From Larix kaempferi (lineage: Eukaryota > Streptophyta > Pinopsida > Pinales > Pinaceae), in the NCBI GenBank assembly GCA_027924585.1, contig BSBM01000592.1, positions 4,818,001 to 4,882,000 on the forward strand: 64,000 nucleotides of DNA, in the 5' to 3' direction. Positions within the stretch are counted from its first letter, which is position 1; every line of letters starts with the position of its first letter. Under the pieces are notes generated by a model. That model was not told where the DNA came from, did no database searches, and saw only the letters and a list, made by a program, of their open reading frames with translations. Both the position numbers and the translations under genes were made by a program. This document shows, piece after piece, positions 23,655 to 33,990 of the stretch.

Positions 23655-25041
23655 TGTCACGTCCCCATTTTGACTCCCTTTGCATTAAATTGTAAATGAT
23701 GTAAATATTCTTATTTAGTCATGGTGAGGAGCTCAAGGCCAAGGCCCCGCCATTGATTATCGTTCTATGTATCGGCAATTAGAATAGATGCATAGAGTTC
23801 TTGTGCTAGTGGTGCACAATGTAAAATCGGACATCATGTAAATATGCAATTTTAATGAAAAAAAAACCCACAGCCAGCTACGCAATGCAACAAAGAGATG
23901 GGGGCATGATCTTTACAAGGAATAGGGAGGGAAAATAACCAAACCCTTGAGCCATGGTGTTAAGCCATTTCATTGAGGAAACCCGTGAACTCTCAACTAC
24001 CCATTTGGTCTCATGCACCCAATCATTTTAATTCTTCCAAGAATTGGTTGAGACAATTAATGCCTTGGGATGGGAGAGGTATGGCTGTCAATTTTCGTGT
24101 ATGGGCAAGACAGCAACCTGGGAAATCGAGTTTTGGCTTGCTGGGCAAGAAAACCCCCACGAAATTGGCCCAAAGCCATTCTTCACCCAGGGCATTCATC
24201 CTCTCACGCAGTCGGAGCTTGTTGGGGTTTTATCCCTCACGTTTTTCTCAATTCCCCTGCAGTTTCCCATGCTGGTAACTCGTTTTTGCATATACAGTAG
24301 CTTGGGAGAGAAGGGCCACGATTTGGGGACTGTAGGGAGGTCGTTTTTGCACCCGAATGTCCAAGGACGTTTTTCTAAAAACGGATTTGGCTTCCATGGG
24401 TTGTTTCCCAATCTTCCCATTTTGTTTTTGTGTGTTCCCACGTTTTTCTGAGCTGGTAGGAACCCCATCCTTGGTTTGAACCTGTGAGCAGGAGATTCAG
24501 GGTGGAAGAGGACAGATTTGGCTTGATGAACCCAATTAAGTATCCATAGCTCAATGGATGAGCCACTAGCCAGTAATTCACCTCTGTCCATCTCTTAACA
24601 GCCCGAGAAACCCAATTGCTGATTGGCTTGGCTGATTCTGGTATATCTTTAGCTATGTGAGAGCCTGCTTTCCCCTTTTTCCTTGAGGAGATCATGCCTA
24701 GCTCGGGGGGTGGCAGTGGTGCTGAGAGATTGAGGAGCACACTGGCCTATGGTTGGGTGGAACGTTGCAGAAGCATAGCTGGTTGCTCAGGGATTACTTG
24801 GGTTAAGATAAGTATTCTCATTTGCTAATTTGATATTGTTTAGATTGATGAACGGCATGAATATATTGAATGTATAATGAATGTGTAATTGATTATTTCC
24901 GCTGTGTTATTTCTTATAATTATACATCCCATATCTCTTTAAATTATGTGAATGCTTGGTTAAAAGTTTATGGGGCTAGATGCCCGGTTTTATCCTCATG
25001 ATCCTCTCCATCTAACTGGTATGATGGGAGGGGACGTGACA
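23655..25041 (+). mobile_element. Solo LTR, same superfamily as the LTRs at 45.7 and 53.2 kb
   Basis: 1387 bp, beginning TGTCACGTCC and ending GGACGTGACA, a perfect 10-bp terminal inverted repeat. It is flanked by CCTTG at 23,650-23,654 and 25,042-25,046. It shares landmarks with the large element's LTRs: AAATGATGTAAATAT near the start, GGAGCTCAAGGCCAAGGCCC, then CCTATGGTTGGGTGGAA and AAGATAAGTA.TCTCAT near the end. No internal region or second LTR adjoins it, so it is the product of LTR-LTR recombination. The open frames inside (about 24.0-24.7 kb) are chance frames of the LTR. Confidence 0.9.
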
Positions 25042-25046
25042 CCTTG

Positions 25047-25985
25047 TAGTCCCGATGAAGGGTATGTTCTACCCTTTGACACAGTTCCTAGTCTCTATGC
25101 TACCGTCACATCTCTCCCTTGGGAAAAATCAATATCCTATGATGTCTGTCAGCTATACGTTGAGCTCCTTACCTCACACATCAGGAGGCAACCTGTTAAC
25201 ACCAAAAAAATGTCCACTTTGCTTATCCACTAGCCACACCATATCATACATCATGTCCACTTTATATTTCCACCACTTTGACCTTCACATGGAAAAAATA
25301 TCATAAACGACCCATCATTATTATTTACTCTTTCCACAAAAGAGGGAAATTGGCACATTCCTAAAAAATGGTCCCCATTTCCAGGGTATTTCTTATTGTC
25401 ATATATTGTGCTCTTTTAAAACCATTTTAAATTGATGTTAGCTTAATGTAGATCTAGTTTGTTTTTAATTATTTGCACTACCATTGGAACTGTTACTAAG
25501 ACTTCCATAAGTCTTATCAAGTGATTTTTAGCATCCGCTAGTGTGAAAAAGCTAGCTACACATATCATCGCTTATTCCTAGAGTACAAGTCATGAAATGG
25601 ATGTGGAATCTTGTGATACAAGAGTTACAAGTTGGGGTGCTTCATCCTTGTGACTAGAAGCATTTAATGCTAGTATGGAGGAGGTGTCATGTGAGAAAAA
25701 TCACCAAAGGTTCATTACTAAATAGAGTTTGATCCACCTTACCAAATATTTTTCATGGAAAATATGCTAGCATGAAACTGCTACATATTTCAAAATGATT
25801 TTTAACATATCGACAAGAAAGAAAGGAATTTAATGGAGAGATTTTTATCTCTAAAGGGAGAGGTAATGAAAAACTTGTAAAATACTAAACATAAGAAATA
25901 AATTAATTACAACCACCGCAAAATAGAGGATCAAGCCTAGGTAGTATTTCTTGTCCTAATTAGTTGAAATATGCCAGAGCCGGAA
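25047..25985. other. No gene seen
   Basis: AT-rich sequence with no coding sense, repeat or element end that I could support. Confidence 0.35.
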
Positions 25986-25986
25986 G

Positions 25987-26420
25987 TTGTGCATAGGCAG
26001 AGATGAGTTTAAGCAATGGCTCTTTGAGAAACAATGGCATATCTTTTTTTATGGGGCCTTGAAAGGAAAACTAGGGATGGCAGGGGAAGGGTGGATTATC
26101 CTTAATCTTGAAGGAAAATTAAGATCAACATTTATGTGGGGATTAGGGCTTGCTACAAATTATAATGAGGAGGATGGCCTATTTGTCGACCAAGGTGTAA
26201 CTATTTGAGCTCCATAACTAGTGACAAGTGACAATTCCACTATAATAATTCAATCCCTACAACAATGTTACACTCCCTCCTCTCCAAGGATAATAAAACT
26301 TATCAATTATGCATGATCTTTTAATCAAATATTCCAAGAAGTATTGTTTTATTACATGAATTAAAACCTAAATCACTAGGTTGACATTATGGAAAACTAA
26401 GGCACCTCAAGAACTGAGGG
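25987..26420 (+). pseudogene. RNase H domain fragment of a LINE
   Basis: FYGALKGKLGMAGEGWII corresponds to the F-D-G-A-S-K-G-N-P-G-x-A-G-x-G start of plant RNase H, with the catalytic Asp changed to Tyr. It is followed by LRSTFMWGLGLATNYNEEDG (usually ATNNEAE). After a stop at 26,206, NSTIIIQSLQQC and ICC-like helical sequence continue in a second frame to about 26,420 with stops. This enzyme would remove RNA from the RNA-DNA hybrid during element copying. No RT or LINE endonuclease is adjacent, so this is an isolated relic. Confidence 0.65.
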
Positions 26421-27970
26421 AAAATTATATCTCTATCAAGGGGTCTAGTAGATGACAAATATAATCCCTGTTATATGAGTTCATATGAAATGAGGTTATA
26501 TGGGGGGACTTACCCTATCCCTCCATTGTTCATGAATTTTTTTTGCCAATACACCCTCCATTTCCATCAATGTGACATCAACGGTTTAATGTAATGGTGT
26601 TCCAATAGGATTTATCATTGGCACAAACATGAGAGGGATTGAATTTTGTATTGGTGGGATGGTCTCTACATTTCACACTTGGTATGGGTTAATGGACAGA
26701 GTTGTCAATGATAGAAGGATAAATCTCTCGTCTCATTTCCTCCCTTTTCTCTCACAAAAAGTAGGAAACATTCTCTTCATGTTGAGCTCTTATTCGTATT
26801 TGGAATTCTAGTTTTGGTGAGGTGAAAGCCTCATCCCCCTCACTCATGACATGGAACACTATTGTTGTTGTTGTTATGGTTGGTGTGCCTAGATGGAAGA
26901 AATGAAGGAATTATGATGAGAATTGAGGAAATGTATTATAGAGTTGGTCGCACTTCATGGAAGTGTCACCTATGAGGCCCTAGATATGGAGAAATGGAAG
27001 TCATGATTCATGAATGAGACTTAGGAAGATAAAAAGACCAAACATGAATTTAATTTGGACTCTAGAATAGAAATTTTGTAGCTTCACTATTTAGGAGGAA
27101 GAGTCTCGGTAAGTGATAGACATCATGTGCATACAGTTTTTGGAATTTGACATCTATATTTTATCCTCAAGTGACTTGTTGGTCAAGTTAACAAGCTTTA
27201 TTAACATGTTGCCTCAAGATCTTCTTCCAAAAGCCCATGCTCTTTAAGGATCCTTTATTACTTCTCATGATGGTCTCAACATAGATACTCAAGTGGACTA
27301 AGTTGCAATCCCACATATAGGATTGTAATTTTTGTGTGTTTTCATGTTGTTTGAGTGTGCCTTTTTGTTAGGGCAACACTTGAAACTTTACACCTACAAT
27401 TTTTGTAGTAGAAATCTTAACGTTTTTAACAATGATGTATCTCGGATTTGTCAAATTATAGACTTTTTTAAAATTATATTGAAGATGATATTTTGATGTA
27501 GTGGAGTTGTATAAGTGAGGTTACAACAATTTTTTATGAAAACATAATCATTACTTAAAAAAAACTTATTGTTATATTTTTTATTGTTTATTTATTACTA
27601 TGTTAAAAACTTATTAAAAATAAATGGACGATTAACACTTAATGTTAGAGAAAGGCCGATAAGTACATTGTATTTTCATAACTCCATGTACATATTTTTG
27701 TGTTTAAAAATTAAAATTATTTGATCTTTAAGAATTTTAAGATAATATATCTCTTCATTATTTTGTAATGAAATGTTATTGTCTAAAACAATTCCAAATG
27801 TTTAGTAAACAAATGTTATACTAGTAAAACAATTTCAAACTGTTATAAAGTAACTATATCCCAATCTTATTATTTCACATATATATAATAATAAAATTTA
27901 TTATTTTACATATACATAATAATAAAACCACTTTGTATTATAAAATATGGGATAAAATATATGATTACAC
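26421..27970. other. No gene recognised
   Basis: AT-rich. Short open stretches such as 26,629-26,811 show no domain. A small (GTT)n run lies near 26,860. Confidence 0.35.
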
Positions 27971-27974
27971 CCAA

Positions 27975-28322
27975 TGAAACGAGGTACTCTACAACCCAGT
28001 ATGGGGGAGATGTTGTAACGTGTGTGATGTAACGTTTGTGATATAACAAAATAATTAAAAAAATTCATGTCGGCTTGCTCATAAAATAAAAAATTATGGA
28101 AAGTATTTAAAAAAAATCCATGTTGGTTCATAAAATAAAATATTATGAAAAGTAATTAAAAAATAGATATTCTTTTATAAAATAAAAACTTAAAACTTAA
28201 ACCCAGATCTATCAATCAAGAGAGATCAAATTTTTTGAGTTTAAATTTAAAAAAAGAAATACACCTCAAGAAATTGGATCCCTCTCGATGCTTGATAGAT
28301 ACGGATTTAAGATGAATCTATA
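27975..28322 (-). mobile_element. Fold-back element copy B, inverted
   Basis: Reading on the minus strand, the palindromic head (28,187-28,322; GGATCCAATTTCTTGAGGTGTA against GATCTCTCTTGATTGATAGATC) is followed by the AT-rich part and the tail CATCTCCCCCATACTGGGTTGTAGAGTACCTC. The order is the same as in copies A and C. The small minus frame over it is not a gene. Confidence 0.65.
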
Positions 28323-28715
28323 CTGGTCATATACTCATATGGAATATATTATGAATAAAATCTAATCACAAATCATCCATTATATATAAATTAATCTTTG
28401 TTAAAAATCCAACAATTCATATATTAATATATATTTTTTATTTTTTAATCAAAGATTTCATATCATGCCCCAATCTCACAACATCATAAAGTGTTAGAGC
28501 ATTTCATAAACTCCCTTAGCGTTGTATTTTGTTTGGTCGATGGTCAACACTAGAGCTAATGGATGGAAGGCCAAAAAAATCCCAAGATAAAATGAAACCT
28601 TTGGAATTGGGTCATATATCATTTGGTAAATCCACTTAGCTTAAAAACGTTTTTTTATTAAATTGAAATATTGTGGAATTTTTCTTTTAATTTAAGTAGT
28701 ATAATTGCGCTGAGA
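28323..28715. other. No gene seen
   Basis: AT-rich sequence between the fold-back copy and the tandem array; nothing recognised. Confidence 0.35.
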
Positions 28716-28716
28716 G

Positions 28717-28955
28717 GCACTCTACAACTCAGTATGAGGGAGATCTTGTAACGTGTGTGGAGTAACGTTACATCTAATAAAACATAAAAAGTGATAATAT
28801 GAGGGAGATCTTGTAACATTACATCTAATAAAACGCAAAAAGTAATAATATGAGGGAGATCTTGTAACGTTACATCTAATAAAACGTAAAAAGTAATAAT
28901 ATGAGGGAGATCTTGTAACGTTACATCTAATAAAACATAAAAAATAATAAAAAGT
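28717..28955 (+). repeat. 51-bp tandem array derived from a fold-back element tail
   Basis: The unit ATAATATGAGGGAGATCTTG TAACGTTACATC.. (51 bp) repeats about four times. It opens with GGCACTCTACAACTCAGTATGAGGGAGATCTTG, which matches the minus-strand tail of the fold-back family at about 27,985-28,020. Because 51 is a multiple of three it gives a false 17-residue repeat frame on the minus strand. Confidence 0.8.
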
Positions 28956-29029
28956 AAATAATAAGAGCTCCTCTGTCATTATTTTTTTAATTTTAAAGAA
29001 TTGCACCTCTGTCATTATTTTTTACTACG

Positions 29030-29480
29030 CAGCTCCTCCCTCCTAGCTCCTCCTAGCTCCTCCCTGCACACTGCCTGCACCCTCCACGTCGCCTCCCTAC
29101 GCAGCTCCTCCCTACCACCTCCTCTCCGCTCCTCCCTCCCACCTCCTCCACGCTGCCTCCCTCACACCTCCTCCACGCTGCCTCCCTCCCCATCTCCTCC
29201 ACGCTACCTCCCTCCCAGCTCCTCCACGTTGCCTCTCTCCCACGCCCTCCCCGCTCCTCCCTTCCATCTCCTCCATGCTGCCTCCCTCCCACGCTGCCTC
29301 CCTACGCAACTCCTGGACCCTCCATGCTGCCTCCCTGTGCATCTCCTCCCTCCCACCTCCTTCCTCCAGCCCTGTGCAATGCTCCTCCCTCCTCCCTCCC
29401 TGCGCCGCCCTCCTCCCTCCACGCAGCGTGCACCCTCCTCCCTCCCTACATCGCCCTCCTCCCTCCACGTAGCCTGAACC
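29030..29480 (+). repeat. Pyrimidine-rich minisatellite block
   Basis: About 450 bp made almost only of C and T, with repeated words TCCTCC, CTGCCTCCCTCC and CACG. The spacing is irregular, at about 20-30 bp. It is GC-rich inside very AT-rich DNA. The overlapping open frames on both strands (Ser/Pro-rich one way, Gly/Arg/Glu-rich the other) follow from composition. Confidence 0.8.
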
Positions 29481-29491
29481 CTCATATTAAA

Positions 29492-29740
29492 ACAAAATTA
29501 TATTTTAATATAATTTTAATTTGATTTAAATTTAAGTTTAATATTATATTAAAATTAAATATAATTTTAAATTAAATTAAATTAATTTTAATTAAATTAT
29601 ATTTTAAATTTTAAATTAAATTAAATTAAATTTTTAATTTTTAATTTAAATTTATATAATTTATATTTAAAATTAAATTAAATTAAATTTTTAATTTTTA
29701 ATTTAAATTTATATAATTTATATTTAAATTTAAATTTAAA
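29492..29740. repeat. Almost pure A+T block
   Basis: About 250 bp with only a couple of G residues, composed of AAATTTAA/TTAAATTA words. A module of about 58 bp ending TTTATATAATTTATATTTA is repeated twice (about 29,610-29,668 and 29,669-29,727). It directly follows the pyrimidine block. Confidence 0.85.
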
Positions 29741-29789
29741 TCCCGATTCAAAGTTATAAATATATTATATTGTTTACATTCCAAACAAT

Positions 29790-29870
29790 TTTGTGTATCC
29801 CAATGGTAACACATTGTGGTGGTTATAGGTAGGTCACGGGGTCAAACCCTCTTGATCCACCCTTCCCCCA
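29790..29870 (+). repeat. Possible tRNA-derived (SINE-like) head
   Basis: AATGGTAACACATTG resembles a pol III A box. GGGTCAAACCC about 35 bp later is close to a B box (GGTTCRANNCC). Another A-box-like GTGGTATAGTGGTAAGGGT lies at 29,939. No target duplication was found. Confidence 0.3.
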
Positions 29871-30000
29871 TTTTCTCCAAATTCAATAATATTCCTGTTT
29901 ATATATAAGTTATTTACTATGTAAAATAAGAACTACCTGTGGTATAGTGGTAAGGGTGTTGGGAAGATCACCTATTTAGTGAATTTCATAATCATGTAAA

Positions 30001-31215
30001 GTGAGTTTTATACTTGCATAGATTTCAGTGTATGGTGTTTTATCCTTGCATATATTTCAGTGTATATGTTAATGCTTGACATTTTTTTATATAGAATCTG
30101 AACTAGAAATGGAAGATGTGCATGCGCGAGATGCTATGAGACAAACAGGAGAAGAACAAAAAATACACAACGTCGAAAATCAAGGAAGAAAATCTAACGA
30201 AATGACAAAAAAGAACGAGAATAAGACTTGAAATGAAAAGCAGATCGACAAAAGAATATCGAAAAGGAAAGTTGGACGAAATGACAGCAGAAGAACGAGA
30301 AGAACGAAGAAAACAAAACATTGACCGACAAAGAGCATAGAAGCATAATTTCATTGGAAATTATTAGCCATAGAAGCATAATTTCATTGAGTAATACATG
30401 TTGAAACATAGTCTATGTGGATTTGACATTGCATTGTTGAATTTCATTTTGTAGTCAATGCATCGACTCTGAGTATATTGAAAAATAAAGTTGAACAAAA
30501 TGACAACAGAAGAGCAAAGTAAACAAAACATTGACCGACAAAGAGCATTATCATGAACAATGAGTTTTATCCTTGCATAGATTTCAGTGTATGGTGTTTT
30601 ATTCTTGCATAAATTTCAGTGTAGCTGTTAGTGCATGGACGCATAGATTTTAGTGTAGATTTCATGGATGCATAAATTTTAGTGTAAATTTCATAGATGC
30701 ATAAATGACATCAAAAGAACGAGAAGAATACAGGAAACGAAAAGCAGATCAACAAAAAGAATATCGAAAAAGAAAGTTAAACGAAATGGCAACAGAAGAA
30801 TAAGAAGAACGACGAAAACGAAACGCAGATCGGAAAAAATAATATCAAAAAAGAAAGTTAGACGAATTGATAGCAGAAGAACGAGAAGAACAAAACATTG
30901 ACTGACAAAGAGCATTATCATGTATAGTGAGTTTTATCCTTGCATAGATTTCAGTGTATGGTGTTTCATTCTTGCATAAATTTCAGTTTAGCTGTTAATG
31001 CATGGACGCATAGATTTCATGGATGCATAAATTTTAGTGTTGATTTCATAGATGCATAAATGACAACAAAAGAATGAGAAGAATACAAAAAAAGAAATTT
31101 GGAGGAAATGACAGCAAAAGAATGAGAAGAACGACGAAAAGGAAACGCAAATCGATAAAAAGAATATCAAAAAAGAAAGTTAGACGAATTGGCAGCAGAA
31201 GAATGAGAATAACAA
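30001..31215 (+). repeat. Triplicated Helitron-type segment with basic peptide repeats
   Basis: Three units start with GAGTTTTA..CTTGCATAGATTTCAGTGTATGGTG at about 30,001, 30,559 and 30,928. Each contains one or more copies of a charged peptide of the form EREERRKRNADRQKEYRKRK and LDEMTAEE (seen around 30,240-30,330, 30,715-30,890 and 31,065-31,210). Such Arg/Glu-rich, helix-prone repeats are typical of the N-terminus of plant and animal Helitron helicases. Frames are broken by stops and shifts between units. A PIF1-like helicase end follows at 31,265, which ties the segment to a Helitron. Confidence 0.6.
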
Positions 31216-31264
31216 AGAAAAATTCCTTTAATAAGGCGATACAGATACTTCCTTACATGCTTCA

Positions 31265-31494
31265 ATGAAAAAGTCCTTCGATAAGGTGATACATTTGTTT
31301 GCGACAAATGACGGTGTAAACTTTCATAACAAGCATTTAATAAGAAGCCTAAATTGTCCCATTGCGACCAATATTGCTACATATGTAAGAAGCAACTATT
31401 CTATGGAAGGAGATGAACAAGGGTTGTAACTTGAATTACTTATAGCCATAGGAGCAAGGGTAATGCTCACATCAAACCTATGGATTGATGCATC
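31265..31494 (+). pseudogene. Helitron PIF1-like helicase C-terminal fragment
   Basis: The frame from 31,265 reads VIHLFATNDGVNFHN and, after one stop at 31,427, LELLIAIGARVMLTSNLWIDA. LFATN..V..HN and GARVMLTSNLW are hallmark blocks near the C-terminal end of PIF1-family helicases, here of the Helitron type; the usual G-L-V-N-G that follows is missing. The ATP-binding Walker motifs, the rest of the helicase and the HUH Rep nuclease are absent, so at least 1,000 residues have been deleted between the basic repeats and this end. It is a non-functional relic. A non-Helitron PIF1 pseudogene is possible, but the basic repeats to its left make that less likely. Confidence 0.75.
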
Positions 31495-31599
31495 AATGCT
31501 GATCAACTTAACCTATGTATCTGTGTTTTCAACTTAACGCGTTCCTTACAATGCTGATCAAACTCCAGTTTTGTGTCACCGCCCATGACTGAAACTAGC

Positions 31600-31764
31600 C
31601 TAGATCCAAATCCTAGGCTCTATCAAGCGCCGAGAGGGATCAAATCTCCCGAGGTGCAAACCTCTTCTCAGGTATTGCACTCAATGAGCTTTTCGAGGAG
31701 AGGTTTGCACCTCGGGAGATTTGATCCCTCTCGGCGCTTGATAGAGTCTAGGATTTGGATCTAG
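31600..31764. mobile_element. Near-perfect palindrome (fold-back element, GC-rich variant D)
   Basis: The arms are 31,600-31,669 and 31,695-31,764, 70 bp each with about two mismatches, around a 25-bp loop. Each arm contains CTATCAAGCGCCGAGAGGGATCAAATCTCCCGAGGTGCAAACC in part (landmarks GCGCCGAGAGGG and CCCGAGGTGC). It is the GC-rich cousin of the arms at 19.6, 28.2 and 35.9 kb. RNA from it would fold into a long hairpin. The left end CTAG and right end CTAG abut different sequence. Confidence 0.8.
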
Positions 31765-31937
31765 TTTGTACAACATTGTAAGTACATTTTAACAACTTGT
31801 TTCTATCAATATTAGTTAGTATAATTTGTACAACATTGTAAGTATGTTTTAACAACTTGTTTCTATCAATATTAGTTAGTATAATTTGTACAACATTGTA
31901 AGTATGTTTTAATAACTTGTTTCTATCAATATTAGTA
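31765..31937 (+). repeat. 60-bp tandem repeat, 2.9 copies
   Basis: The unit begins TTTGTACAACATTGTAAGTA and repeats at 31,765, 31,825 and 31,885 with few differences. It begins exactly at the right end of the palindrome. Confidence 0.9.
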
Positions 31938-32844
31938 TTATTATCATTATTATATGTATTTTTTTGCTAAAGACATATTTTGCATGGTTTTTGTCAATCG
32001 TTGCACCTTGTTAGTGGTTTACAAATATGAAAAAACATCTAGTAACATTTCCCGTATTATAAGGCAAAAATTATGCATCCCCATAAACTCTTACATGAAC
32101 AATGAAGTGATAGGTTCCCTCCCTGGAACCTTACAAAAGTGCAAGATTAGGGACAAGAAACTTGTTACTTCAATGTTATGAACAAGCTTTTTTTAGGATT
32201 GCATAATGTTCACCATATCATAAATTGTATTGCAACTTCTTAAAGAATTCACATCCCATTGAAGGGCCAATCTCTCTTAAATATGGTAAACCTTGAACAC
32301 TAAAAAAACTTGCCATAAATACTTTCCTGGAAACTTTGATATAATAAGTTTTCATTTCAAATCTTTAAAAATATGAAAGTTTCACTTATATTTATAGCAA
32401 ATTTATTTTATTTGGTATTTAAGGTTTGTTTCTTCAATTTTATCACAATTGGCATATTTTCTTAATAGTTTCAATTATGTTAGAAAATTGATTCTCAAAC
32501 ATGTGAGAGAATTCTACCTTATTATTGTTATTTTTCTTATGTACTTGCACTACATTATATTTTTATTATCTTGAAAAATCAAAGAGCATTATATCATTTT
32601 TTCGACAATTTTTTGATAAATTTCTTGACATAAAAGCAATTAAAAATTTAAGTACTCCACATAATTCCATATATCAAAGTTTCCATATATCAAAGTTTCA
32701 AGGACGTAGTTCCTCCCTATCCAAGAGTTTTGAGTTTCTCTAAAATAACCTAAAACCTTAAAAAAAACTTAAAATAACTCAAAACTATATCATTTTTATA
32801 TTTTTTACTTTATCAAATTCCAACAAAAATAAACTTTAACCTGT
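31938..32844. other. No gene recognised
   Basis: AT-rich. The small open stretches at 31,954-32,181 and 32,525-32,743 show no known domain. Confidence 0.35.
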
Positions 32845-33476
32845 ACAACGCCGCCTCCTCCATATTAAAGCTTCACACTTCATAAATAATATTAAAACAA
32901 ACGATAGAATTAGAATTTGATGGCAAGTTGGCAACGTCCAAACTCCTGGATTACTTCTCAACGTACAAAAAATGCATGTTTAAATATAAGTTTTTTTAAA
33001 AAACACTCTTTATTTAAATATAAGTTTTCTTGAAAAACACTTCCATAAGTTTATAAATTTTCTTTAGAAACACTCTTCCATAAATTTATAATTTTTCTTT
33101 AAAAACACTCTTCCATAAATTTATAATTTTTCTTTAAAAACACTCTTCCATAAATGACAACTATTTAGTACAAGAGTGAAGATCTTTTTCGAATAAATTA
33201 AAGTAGGTGTATCTATAGAATTTCTACATTATTATTTAATACCAACTAATGTCTGCTACAATATATTCACGCAAATTATGTACAAAAAGTATAGATATTG
33301 TAGTTCATAAATTTGACCAGAATTGTGTGTTGCATGTGCTTTTGCAACGATTGGTCACAACATGCCAAGATATATCCAATGCTTTAAGGTCCCTGGTCCA
33401 TGCCAAAGGGATTATAGTTTCTTGCTTCAAAGTCAAGTTTTTATGAATTCTTATTAATATGTTTACTTTTCTATTA

Positions 33477-33882
33477 GCCATGAGGTATTAGCCATAAGGT
33501 GGAGGTGGAGGTGGAGGTGGAGGTGGAGGTGGAGGTGTGAGGTTTAGTCTTTACCAGGTTATATGTTCAAACCTCATGGTGAGGAGTTGAGGGTGTGAGT
33601 TAGCGGTGGGGGCTTTGTTTGACTTGATGAAAGCCCAGGTTCTTTTCCTACGGGGGCATAGTAATCTCTTGCGGGAGGTGTTGTTGCCCTTTAATGCCTC
33701 GTGCGATTACGGTAAGAGTTCTACTTGCCACTAGACAAATTGTTCTCACATTCAACATTTAGGCTGGCCCCAGTCCAGGTTTACTACTACCAACTAGACT
33801 CGATGATCTACTCCAGATCTAACTCCGCTCATGTACAGATGCAAGTTTGCCCTGGTCCTAAAATAAAAAGAAAAAAAAATGC
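33477..33882 (+). mobile_element. SINE-like insertion with target duplications and A-rich tail
   Basis: The insertion is flanked by TTACTTTTCTATTA at 33,463-33,476 and 33,883-33,896; the duplication extends to 18 bp with one mismatch (ATGYTTACTTTTCTATTA). Copies 2 and 3 of the host repeat have the single uninterrupted site. The insert ends with AAAATAAAAAGAAAAAAAA. The head has a pol III B-box-like TGTTCAAACC at about 33,569 and an A-box-like GGTGGAGGTGG inside a (GGAGGT)n run. It has no coding sense. The combination of a long target duplication and an A-rich tail means LINE-type retroposition; SINE is the best class. Confidence 0.8.
33498..33537 (+). repeat. (GGAGGT)n microsatellite
   Basis: About six or seven hexamer units in the head of the SINE-like insertion, between the putative A and B boxes. 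Confidence 0.9.
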
Positions 33883-33990
33883 TTACTTTTCTATTATTTA
33901 TTTATTTTTCAAATTTATTAAATGAATGTTTTGAAATATAAATGGCATTGTCTTTAATTTTTATTTGTTTGATGGTATTAAATTTTTCAA

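Larger units (their letters stand above)
32845..33990 (+). repeat. Dispersed repeat, copy 1 of 3 (interrupted by a SINE)
   Basis: The sequence from CGCCTCCTCCATATTAA through GGCAACGTCCAA, GAATAAATTAAAGTAGGTGTATC and ACAACATGCCAA to TTAAATTTTTCAATGGGCTAAA recurs at 36,205-36,925 and in part at 42,662-43,080. Copy 1 is interrupted between 33,477 and 33,882. It also contains a 35-bp tandem repeat (33,050-33,155; unit ATTTATAATTTTTCTTTAAA..). It is non-coding and of unknown class. Confidence 0.8.

Noticed and set aside
23973-24740. Open frames of 76-135 residues on both strands
   Set aside because: All lie within a solo LTR with clear ends and duplications; no domain.
28722-29015. Minus-strand frame with a 17-residue repeat
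   Set aside because: The DNA repeat is 51 bp, a multiple of three, so the peptide repeat is an artefact.
29001-29524. Several long overlapping open frames on both strands (Ser/Pro-rich or Gly/Glu/Arg-rich)
   Set aside because: They come from a C/T-rich minisatellite; composition alone keeps stops out.
29937-29975. tRNA gene
   Set aside because: Only an A-box-like start is present; no B box and no cloverleaf could be drawn.
30103-31170. Minus-strand Phe/Leu/Ser-rich frames resembling membrane proteins
   Set aside because: Antisense of Arg/Lys/Glu-rich peptide repeats; hydrophobicity is a by-product.
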